Part shown: positions 57,034 through 64,000 of the stretch, piece by piece | Position numbering within the stretch: the first letter of the stretch is position 1 | Layout: each line of letters starts with the position of its first letter | DNA from: Saccharomycopsis phalli | Lineage: Eukaryota; Ascomycota; Saccharomycetes; Ascoideales; Saccharomycopsidaceae | Length of the DNA stretch: 64,000 nucleotides | Direction of reading: 5' to 3' | NCBI GenBank assembly: GCA_020342235.1 | Contig: CP073214.1 | Coordinates: forward strand, 620,001 to 684,000 | Made by a program: the position numbers and the translations under genes | The notes under the pieces: generated by a model | The model's database searches: none | What the model was told of the DNA's origin: nothing | Seen by the model: the letters and a program-made list of their open reading frames with translations, nothing else

Positions 57034-59031
57034 ATGAGTAATAATAAAACGCCCCAGGATTTTGCTACAGAGTCTACGAGCTATTCTCTCATGTCTATAG
57101 ATGAAAACGAATCGACCATCACAGAAACCAAGTTGCAAAAGCCTGAAGAAATGAAAAATGGAGACAAAACTTTTACCGAGTATACTGTTGACGGGGTCAG
57201 CTTGTTGAAAAACAATCAAAATGACTCGATGAACATCATGGCCATCTATAAATTGGCTGGACTTAAAGAAGACGAAATCCAGAAGCAGGCCAATGACTTG
57301 AAAGAGAAACTGCAAATAATTTCACTGAGTGAAGGTGAATTGTGGGTTAGTTCAGAATTGGCACAAGAAGCCGCTAGAAAATTTAACGTCGAATTACCCC
57401 TGCTAGACCCCAAAGCAGAACTTGCAAGAACTTTTTCAACCTTGACAGACAATGATGAATTTGAAATTTCCGATGTTTCTCCAAATAAAAAGCAAAAGAC
57501 ATCATCGATAATTAAAAATGCACTTCCTCCAAAAGATATTTCCCACATTTCAAATTACGACCAGTTGAAACAGATGATCACCCAGATCTTTGTATCAGAG
57601 CAAGAAGATATTTCTTCGGCGTGCAAGCAACTAGCAAGCAATAATGTCGATCTAGACTTGCCAATTGATAACCAAGGCCACACAGTACTACACTGGGCTG
57701 CTTCCTTGGCCGTAATTTCTCTAGTTCGCGAACTTGTTGAGTTGGGCGCGGATTTGTCCCGAGGAAACAATAGCGGGGAAACGGCATTGATGAGGGCCGT
57801 TTCGCACACAAACTTTTTGGACTACATGTCGTTTGGTGACTTATTAGATATATTCTATCCAGCGATTATCATTGTCGACAACAAACACAGATCCTTGCTA
57901 CACCACATTGTGTTGACTGCAGGAATAGAAGGGCGCAGCGATGCTGCCAAGTATTACTTACAGAGTTTGGTGGAGTGGATAATTCGAAGTGGCTCAACTA
58001 AGCCAGATGGGATTTCCTTGGCCACGTTTATGAAGGAAATCGTCAACTTGAAGGACTCCAACGGTGACACAGCATTGAACATAATCGCGAGAATAGGCAA
58101 CAAGGCCATAGCACAGCAGTTATTAGATATTGGTGCTGACCCAAAAATCCCCAACCGAGCGGGTCTCACTCCTGCGGATTTTCGTTTAAATGGTCTTAAC
58201 ATTCTGGAGGGCTCGGCAAAGCACCAGGACTCAAATGGTGTAAACGAACAGTTGAGCTTGTTATTAAATAGCAATGCAAAGGACAGTACCAAAATTATCG
58301 AAGAGATGGAAAATAGTGCAGACAGTAAACAGGTAAACAAAGCCATTCTGATAACCAGCAAGAATATTATCAACTCCATGAATGAAACCATGCTGAAACT
58401 CAACAGCAATTTTGAAAACGAGATACAAGAGAAACAGAAGGAAATAAATGAACTATACAAGAGTTTAAAGCTGTCTACAATTAAATTATCAGAAAGTAGA
58501 TCGAAACTCGAGATTCTAAAGAACTCGGAAAGTAAATTAAACGAGCTCAAACAGAAAACCGCCAATATTGAACAATCAATTCAAGAAGAAGAAACGAATT
58601 TCAACAGCCAGTATCCGGAAACCGCGAGCCAGAGTTTTGATGTTAACACTCTGTATGATCCGGATCAACCATTTAAAGTTTCCCTGGTTTACTATCAGGT
58701 AAAGACTCAAATGGACGAAGGAAAGGAGCCAAATATCCAGATATCAAATGTCAATGCCGATGAAATTCCTCCTACATATGTATTACAAGCACGGATAAAG
58801 GCATATAAGGAAAACGAAACCTTTCTTGAAACCTTGGCTGAAAATTTGGATAAAAAGTCTATTGTGCTAAAGGAGAAATTCAGACACGTTGTATCGTTAT
58901 GTACTGGGGTGGAAGAAAGTAAAGTGGACGATTTATTGGAGGGGCTAGTCCAAGCTGTAGAGAGTGATCCAGACGAAGTGGACTTGGGAAGGGTGGCTGG
59001 TTTCTTAACCAAGGTTGACGAGAATATTTAG
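57034..59031 (+). CDS. SWI6: Swi6, ankyrin-repeat cofactor of SBF/MBF
   Basis: A 665-residue transcription cofactor that pairs with Swi4/Mbp1 to drive G1/S genes. The N-terminal ~120 residues are a degenerate APSES-like domain (DGVSLLKNN, MAIYKLAGLKEDEIQKQA) without DNA-binding residues, as in Swi6. Ankyrin repeats begin near residue 214: NQGHTVLHWAASLAVISLVR, GETALMRAVS, LDIFYPAIIIVDNKHRSLLH, DAAKYYLQSLVEWII and NGDTALNIIARIGNKAIAQQ. These align with yeast Swi6 blocks such as AAKYYLDILMGWI. A coiled coil (about 430-520) and the C-terminal dimerisation helices follow. It is shorter than S. cerevisiae Swi6 (803). Its predicted target TOS4 lies 17 kb away. Confidence 0.93.
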   Translation: MSNNKTPQDFATESTSYSLMSIDENESTITETKLQKPEEMKNGDKTFTEYTVDGVSLLKNNQNDSMNIMAIYKLAGLKEDEIQKQANDLKEKLQIISLSEGELWVSSELAQEAARKFNVELPLLDPKAELARTFSTLTDNDEFEISDVSPNKKQKTSSIIKNALPPKDISHISNYDQLKQMITQIFVSEQEDISSACKQLASNNVDLDLPIDNQGHTVLHWAASLAVISLVRELVELGADLSRGNNSGETALMRAVSHTNFLDYMSFGDLLDIFYPAIIIVDNKHRSLLHHIVLTAGIEGRSDAAKYYLQSLVEWIIRSGSTKPDGISLATFMKEIVNLKDSNGDTALNIIARIGNKAIAQQLLDIGADPKIPNRAGLTPADFRLNGLNILEGSAKHQDSNGVNEQLSLLLNSNAKDSTKIIEEMENSADSKQVNKAILITSKNIINSMNETMLKLNSNFENEIQEKQKEINELYKSLKLSTIKLSESRSKLEILKNSESKLNELKQKTANIEQSIQEEETNFNSQYPETASQSFDVNTLYDPDQPFKVSLVYYQVKTQMDEGKEPNIQISNVNADEIPPTYVLQARIKAYKENETFLETLAENLDKKSIVLKEKFRHVVSLCTGVEESKVDDLLEGLVQAVESDPDEVDLGRVAGFLTKVDENI

Positions 59032-59208
59032 TTCCCTTTACTATTTTTAATGTTATAAGATATGCCATATTGTACATTGATCACAATTCGTTAAAGATAA
59101 AAACCCCTGCTAATGAACAAAATATAATAAAACAAGCAAGAAGTATAAGTGGAAAATGTAGAAATGCTATGACGGATGCAGCGGCAAAAAAAAGGTGAGT
59201 CTAGCATT

Positions 59209-61872
59209 TTAATAAGGGTTCATCTGTCTCATGGGATTCCCAGTTGGAATGGCCCGGGGAGGATTCTGATTGACTCTTCTGTTGTCCTGTCCATTGTAGT
59301 TAGAATAACTGGACCCTGAAGAATTATCATGATATTGAGGCGAATACTTTTGTTGGTTATATGGCGATCCTCCGCCTTCTTGGTAATTGTTTCTTGGCCC
59401 CAGCGACAATGAAGATTGCAGCTTTTGGAATGGCGAGCCAATTCGACCACCAGAATATTGTGTTACCGGGGTACGAGGTGCAGCTCCAGGCCCTGGTCCC
59501 TGTTTAACAGGAGCGGTATCAACATCTATATTTATTTGGGGCAACGTCGGTTGGTCTTGTTTCTTCACATTTTGCTGTGGCTGGTAACTTTCTGTAGAAT
59601 TATTAGCGGAGTTGGCCAGCTTATTTGATGGACTGTTGCTAAACGCGTTGAAGGGTACAAGATGATCTCCCGATGGTGACGTTAATCCTTCGCTATACGA
59701 AGGATCAAATATGTCAACGTCAAGTTTACTACTGCGCTTCTCCTCGAGCTTTGACTTTTGCAACATAGTATCCAAATCAAAGTCAGAGTCATCTACCACC
59801 TTCTGGTCAGCAATTCTTAACTTGCTCATTCCAAATGACCTTTGTTGGTCGCTTGATGAATCTTTGTTTGGTGATGGCAATTTTCCGTACTCATTATAAA
59901 TCTGAGTGATTTCCGACATTCGCTTAGATTCGTCCGAAGGTAAAGGAAGAGTAGATGACTTAGCAGGGTTCCTGTGACCAGGAACATAGTCGGAAGGAGG
60001 CTGAAGCTCGTTGATTGGATTGTATGCCCGAGGCATATTTCCCTGTATCGTTTGATGGTCCTTTCCATAGTAGTTACCAGTTTTGTCGGACGGCAACGGC
60101 AAAGTCAGACTCTTATCATTGTTTCGCAAGGTTCCAGGAGCAGGAGCAAGAATTGGGGTAACAATATTTTTCTCCATGTAAGCCGTCTGGTGTACACCAG
60201 GCGGGGCGTTTTGGAACGATGCCCCATTATTTGGATAAGGAGCCGGCACACCATTGTTCTTGTAAGCACCTCCCTGTTGAGATGGGGTAGATGCAGCACC
60301 ATTTTGATATGGATTAGACGCGGCACCATTTTGGTATGGATTGGATGCGGCACCATTTTGGTATGGGTTAGATATGGCACCGTTCTGATATGGATTAGAT
60401 GCGGCACCATTCTGATAAGGAGCGGGATTTCCATTGGGAACAGAACTAGACACTGTGGGATCATTTTTGCTTCTATTGTCACTCAAACTAGAGTTGCTGA
60501 AATTGTTACTGCCATTTCTCTCATTGAAGCTGATAACACTCTCGCTTCCTCCCATGCTTAATCTAGCAGAGACTGAGCCATCTTTTTTAATGCTAGGAGT
60601 AAAGTTTGGATTAGTGGGCGAGCCGGTTCTGCTGCTTACGTTGGAAGCATCCAAAGCAGGGGAGCTCAATGCGCCATTAAATCCATGAGCAGACCCACAA
60701 CCCGAATATCCGCCAAGCATTTTGTTTTTCAAGACGTCCTTGAGATGGCTTTTCCACTCGTCGACCGGCCACAAAATCGACGAAGACACTTGCGAAAGTT
60801 TGACGACGTCATCGATTTGTAGGTAGTGGACATGAGGAAGAACAGGCAATCCAAATAACAACGAGGCAGGGTCCTTCTTATCAGCGTTGAGTTTCTTTGG
60901 TCTTCCGTACAACTTGAAGGCATCGAGTGTAGGAATCAAAAACCGAATGAGAGTGTCATATCCCGGAACCGACATGTGTGCCTCTGGCATGATGAATACG
61001 GAGGACTCTCCGTCAGAACTCAGCAGTTTATCGTTGAAAATCACTCGGGCGCCGTCCATCTTAATCATGGTGCTGGCATCGATAATCGCGGGATTGCTAG
61101 GGTAAACTGCATAAACGGAAGTAGCAGAGTCAATAGTGGCAATCAACGGTGATTTTTTGATCTTTTCGTTCGCATAGAGCAAGACCTTGCCGAATTTTTC
61201 CTGGTGCTTTCGACCTTTCTTGGGGCTGGGTTCAACGACAGCAAACACACGTTTCCATGGCCTTCCTGCACCAAATCTAACAGATACCCAGTGTTCATGA
61301 TTATATTTACTTTCGGATAATACCACCTTGATGTCGCTGAGCTTTGCTCCTCGTGCAGATAGAAGCGCACCGGTGTATGCCTCTTGTAACAGGGTGTACT
61401 CAAATGTCAGCAAACGAAATGCAGCATGCCACTTTAGTAGCAAATCCTTGCTGGAAAACTGCAAGATGTAGCGATTTCTCAAAGTTGTCAGAAGGAGAAT
61501 CACGTTGGACAACGATTTTCCCAGAGAAGGCAAGGTGAGCGATACCTTGTAGCTGGAATCAGCCAAGTTCAAGTAGTCCGGTTTGCCAGCTGTTTTGCTG
61601 AACTTGTCTCTATTGTGGCGTGATGACAGGAGCTGCTCGGCGTTCCAGACAGCAAGCTGTGTGCCCGAAAGTACGCCGTACACTTCGGTCCATTTGCGTT
61701 CTGCTGGGGCACCTTCGTTGTTCAAGTCGTGAAGCAACATAAAGTGATTCTCCATATAGCGCCGGTGATTCTGGGCCGACAAAAGAGTCACAAGAGGCAC
61801 GAGCTCGGGCGAAATATCTGCCGAGTTGATACTCCCGGAGGAAGCGGAGTCCAGTCTGGTGCGGCTAGACAT
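59209..61872 (-). CDS. CAF120: PH-domain protein, Caf120/Skg3 family
   Basis: An 887-residue protein. The N-terminal half is ordered: HRRYMENHFMLLHDLNNEG and KWTEVYGVLSGTQLAVW open a PH domain, with SSYKVSLTLPSLGKSLSNVI and RYILQFSSKDLLLKWHAAFR. A second module follows (WVSVRFGAGRPWKRVFAVVE, KFGKVLLYANEKIKKSPLIA) up to about residue 390. The remainder is disordered Ser/Asn/Pro/Gln with a 9-residue repeat. S. cerevisiae Caf120 is part of the CCR4-NOT complex; its paralogue Skg3 is at the bud neck. One family gene is seen here, so the symbol stands for the pair. The start is ATG 61872. Confidence 0.82.
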   Translation of the reverse strand: MSSRTRLDSASSGSINSADISPELVPLVTLLSAQNHRRYMENHFMLLHDLNNEGAPAERKWTEVYGVLSGTQLAVWNAEQLLSSRHNRDKFSKTAGKPDYLNLADSSYKVSLTLPSLGKSLSNVILLLTTLRNRYILQFSSKDLLLKWHAAFRLLTFEYTLLQEAYTGALLSARGAKLSDIKVVLSESKYNHEHWVSVRFGAGRPWKRVFAVVEPSPKKGRKHQEKFGKVLLYANEKIKKSPLIATIDSATSVYAVYPSNPAIIDASTMIKMDGARVIFNDKLLSSDGESSVFIMPEAHMSVPGYDTLIRFLIPTLDAFKLYGRPKKLNADKKDPASLLFGLPVLPHVHYLQIDDVVKLSQVSSSILWPVDEWKSHLKDVLKNKMLGGYSGCGSAHGFNGALSSPALDASNVSSRTGSPTNPNFTPSIKKDGSVSARLSMGGSESVISFNERNGSNNFSNSSLSDNRSKNDPTVSSSVPNGNPAPYQNGAASNPYQNGAISNPYQNGAASNPYQNGAASNPYQNGAASTPSQQGGAYKNNGVPAPYPNNGASFQNAPPGVHQTAYMEKNIVTPILAPAPGTLRNNDKSLTLPLPSDKTGNYYGKDHQTIQGNMPRAYNPINELQPPSDYVPGHRNPAKSSTLPLPSDESKRMSEITQIYNEYGKLPSPNKDSSSDQQRSFGMSKLRIADQKVVDDSDFDLDTMLQKSKLEEKRSSKLDVDIFDPSYSEGLTSPSGDHLVPFNAFSNSPSNKLANSANNSTESYQPQQNVKKQDQPTLPQINIDVDTAPVKQGPGPGAAPRTPVTQYSGGRIGSPFQKLQSSLSLGPRNNYQEGGGSPYNQQKYSPQYHDNSSGSSYSNYNGQDNRRVNQNPPRAIPTGNPMRQMNPY
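60296..60430 (-). repeat. 27-bp coding repeat in CAF120/SKG3
   Basis: Five 27-bp units encode NPYQNGAAS (one copy NPYQNGAIS), with a degenerate sixth at the edge. Units start at 60296, 60323, 60350, 60377 and 60404 (plus-strand view). The copies differ at silent sites, so the array is older than the chitinase repeat. Confidence 0.9.
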
Positions 61873-62460
61873 GGTATATAACGAGGCTGTATGACGAGCG
61901 GATAGTTAAATGCAAGTAACTTCCTACTGCTGATGGGTAGGGACGAACGATGAATAGCGTAACTGGAGCTAGATGTGCTTTGATCTTCGGATGAGGCTCT
62001 CTTGGTCACAAGACAAGAAGATGGTGTACTCAAGAAAAAAAACAGAAATGCCAATGTGAGCGGGGTGCAAGCAATTATTTAAAACTTGGAAAACCAAGTT
62101 CCACAGGCGGGCATGCACGTGACACAGGTACCCAGGAATAAGGAGGCGATGGGGCTAGTGTTTGTCAGAGACGCCTGACAGAGAGCGCTGGCGACATGAA
62201 ATGGGCGTGATCTTTACTTTCTTTTTTTTTGCCCGCAAAAGACGGGATTTTGACCACGGTAGCTCCTGCGCTTTATTCCAGGGAGTTTTACACGAGACTT
62301 GGATTGGGGTAGACACATGCATTTCAATGTATGTTTAATGTAATTTAACTTTTGAAAGGAAGAAAAACCCCCCCACTAGACGAAGACTTGATGCACCAAC
62401 AATGGAATATTCCAAGACATGTACCTTCGGTAACTACGACATGAGATCCACACACCAGGC
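61873..62460. other. CAF120 upstream region and IST1 3' flank
   Basis: 588 bp. GCACGTGAC at about 62114-62122 contains an E-box; a pyrimidine tract runs at 62217-62230 (CTTTCTTTTTTTT). No gene seen. Confidence 0.45.
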
Positions 62461-63226
62461 CTAGCCCTTTTTGAGAGCAGCAAAGCGTTTTCGCAAATTA
62501 TCAATATCGCCACTGTTTGTGTTTTTCTCCAGCAGGCTCTTTTCTGGCACGGGCTCCTGCTTCGGGGCTGGGGGAGCTGTGTTACCCTCATTGTCGCTAT
62601 CGTTGAGCTCACCAGCCTCACGCTCCAAATTGGTCAACTCAGCCTCGTCGTCGCTCAACTCCGAAAATGGCACCTCATACACCTTTGCTATTTCCTTGAC
62701 GTACATGGACACTAATTCGGGGCTAGGCGACTTGCCACTAATACGTGTCCTGATTTTCTCGGGCACCACCAGGACATCGCCCTCGGATATCGAGTCCAAG
62801 TGTTCTCGGCCGTATTTCCGAAGAAATATTTCCCGAAGGCTGGAAAGCTCCTTAATATCGGAATGCGGCGCGCAGCGGTAAATCACTGCCACGGCTTCCT
62901 CCAAGCTAGGATCCAAGTCCTTGTTTTCCAAGAGGCCGATTCTCGCGAGCAAGAGCTCGCAGTAAAGCTCCAACATCTCGAGTAGTTCTGTGTAGATGTC
63001 GTCCCGAATAATATTCTCTGCGCGAATTTTGGCACTGGGCTCCTTACCAGCACGCAAAAGGTCGGCAAGAAGACGACGCTGCTGCTTCAGCAACGCAGTG
63101 TTCTTCTGCTGCGAGTACTGAAGCTTCAGGATTGTCATCTTGAGCGTGACCTTAAGACGCGTCTGACGTTAGAAAGAACCAGCAAGAGAAACAAGCACTA
63201 CTTACATGCGGACTAATCAGCGACAT
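62461..63226 (-). CDS. IST1: Ist1, ESCRT-III regulator (two exons)
   Basis: A spliced gene of 240 residues. Exon 1 is 63206-63226 (seven codons, Met-Ser-CTG-Ile-Ser-Pro-His), the intron is 63163-63205 (43 nt; GTAAGT donor, TTCTAAC branch motif, GTCAG acceptor), and exon 2 is 62461-63162, starting TRLKVTLKMTI. Joined, the start matches yeast Ist1 (PLKTRLKLTVVKLKLTQQ). The conserved core has RAENIIRDDIYTELLEMLEL, YCELLLARIGLLE and YVKEIAKVYEVPF, the Ist1/ESCRT-III helical domain. The acidic linker and C-terminal DIDNLRKRFAALKKG form the MIT-interacting motif that binds Vps4. It modulates Vps4 in multivesicular body sorting. It is divergent from malate synthase. Confidence 0.95.
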
Positions 63227-63692
63227 GATGCTTCCCTTGAAGACAATTCCCTTGGCCCATTGTGTCACGTGATGCGCCGCTGCAGTAGTCGGCGACCAAT
63301 CGGGTAGCGTGCCCGAATCCGGAACTTTCCCATGGGGGGTGTGGTGTGTCGTATCCGAGTCAGGATATCTGACAGCCCCGAGTCAGAGAGATAAGATAAC
63401 GGCATGCCGTTTTCTCAAATCGCCATCTACAGATAAGCAGGATACCGTGCGAGTGCCAAAGAAGCGAGAAGGCGGCGCAAAATATATTAGCCGTGGCAGT
63501 ATTAGCGATCATTGGTTGAGTTTACCATTTTAACAATGTCCCTGACGTTGCGCTTTTAAAGTTCCCTGTTTCCGGCCCGGAGATTGTGCCCTGGTGAACT
63601 TTCCGCTAGTGCGCAACCGAGCGGTAATCTGGGGTATATAACCGGGGAGTCCTGCTTCAATTGAGCCTGTACTTTTTTTCACTCTAGCAATA
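63227..63692. promoter_or_regulatory. IST1/MLS1 divergent promoter
   Basis: 466 bp. Palindromic TCACGTGA at 63265-63272. A direct repeat CCGAGTCAG (63355-63363 and 63378-63386) overlaps the inverted repeat GTCAG-N5-CTGAC (63359-63373). TATATAA at 63635-63641 lies 52 bp before the malate synthase ATG. I did not find a canonical CSRE. Confidence 0.6.
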
Positions 63693-64000
63693 ATGACCTC
63701 CCCTTTCCCACAAACACAAGATATTCTCCAGGGAGTCGAATTGAAGGCGCCAGTGGCTGCCAATGCAAAACACATTATAACCACGGAGTCGCTTGCGTTC
63801 TTGGCGACTTTGCACCGTTGCTTCAACAAAACCAGATTGGAATTGTTGGCCAACCGCGAAAAGGCCCAGGCGGAACGGGACGCTGGCAAGTTGCCAGACT
63901 TTCTCCCCGAGACAAAGCACATTCGAGAGGACCCTGCCTGGACTGGGCCTTCGTTAGCCCCGGGGTTAGTCGACCGAAGAGTTGAGATCACCGGTCCTAC
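63693..64000 (+). CDS. MLS1: Malate synthase, N-terminal part (runs off the window)
   Basis: First 102 codons of the glyoxylate-cycle enzyme that joins glyoxylate and acetyl-CoA to malate. ATG 63693, then [30 protein letters not shown], and the family signature [19 protein letters not shown] followed by [13 protein letters not shown]. The N-terminus is cut at the window end, so catalytic residues and any C-terminal peroxisomal tripeptide are outside. A TATA box sits 52 bp upstream. It shares its promoter with IST1. Confidence 0.96.
   Translation, partial: MTSPFPQTQDILQGVELKAPVAANAKHIITTESLAFLATLHRCFNKTRLELLANREKAQAERDAGKLPDFLPETKHIREDPAWTGPSLAPGLVDRRVEITGP

Noticed and set aside
1-64000. tRNA genes, transposons, LTR relics, CRISPR arrays, centromere
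   Set aside because: Scanning for box-B-like TTCGA motifs, terminal repeats and reverse-transcriptase-like frames found nothing convincing; absence by eye is not proof, and tRNAscan-SE and an Rfam search would settle the RNAs.

Overview
This window is nuclear DNA from an ascomycete yeast. Genes are closely packed and intron-poor, intergenic DNA is AT-rich, and nearly every recognisable protein is a budding-yeast orthologue. Leucine is mostly TTG/TTA. In the oligopeptidase gene (PRD1) a CTG codon falls where the family has a conserved serine, and QCR7 has no CTG at all, so the CUG-Ser clade (Candida/Debaryomyces/Metschnikowia relatives) is the best guess. I saw no rRNA, convincing tRNA, CRISPR array, transposon or viral relic.

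Layout. 1-8.9 kb: 3' two-thirds of the splicing factor PRP8, a STIMATE-family membrane protein, a Kre28-like kinetochore protein and an unknown Ser/Thr-rich protein. 9.9-20.4 kb: MIC10 (spliced), PRD1, a secreted GH18 chitinase, an unknown protein, pantothenate kinase CAB1, QCR7 and a long disordered protein. 20.4-28.7 kb is gene-poor: PBN1, a small unknown protein, a spliced SNA2/PMP3-type gene, and an unknown acidic protein behind a 2.5 kb upstream region. 28.7-42.7 kb: a CLC chloride transporter, CAB4, unknowns, PRM1, an FHA cell-cycle protein (TOS4/PLM2 type) and the checkpoint protein LCD1/DDC2. 42.7-49.7 kb: a tiny secreted-peptide gene, a small Cys-rich protein, the septin kinase GIN4, and SUMO (SMT3, spliced just before its diglycine). 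50-64 kb: DPP1, a PSP1-domain protein, SAM synthetase, a small mitochondrial inner-membrane protein, SWI6, CAF120/SKG3, spliced IST1 and the 5' end of malate synthase.

Four genes (MIC10, SNA2, SMT3, IST1) can only be read correctly by removing very small introns of 41-47 nt, whose branch motif lies only 5-7 nt from the 3' splice site. Three of them have no full-length continuous open frame, and SMT3 lacks its diglycine unless spliced. A fifth spliced gene is likely at 38.2 kb.

Functional themes: G1/S control (SWI6, and TOS4 with two ACGCGT boxes upstream), checkpoint and morphogenesis (LCD1, GIN4), CoA synthesis (CAB1, CAB4), respiration and mitochondrial architecture (QCR7 with paired CCAAT boxes, MIC10, a COX26-like protein), membrane proteins, and RNA splicing. 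The most unusual items are the SUMO intron whose retention would give a full-length but non-conjugatable SUMO, the 42-residue secreted peptide precursor with a Lys-Arg site, and two short coding-like stretches that I could not assemble into complete genes.
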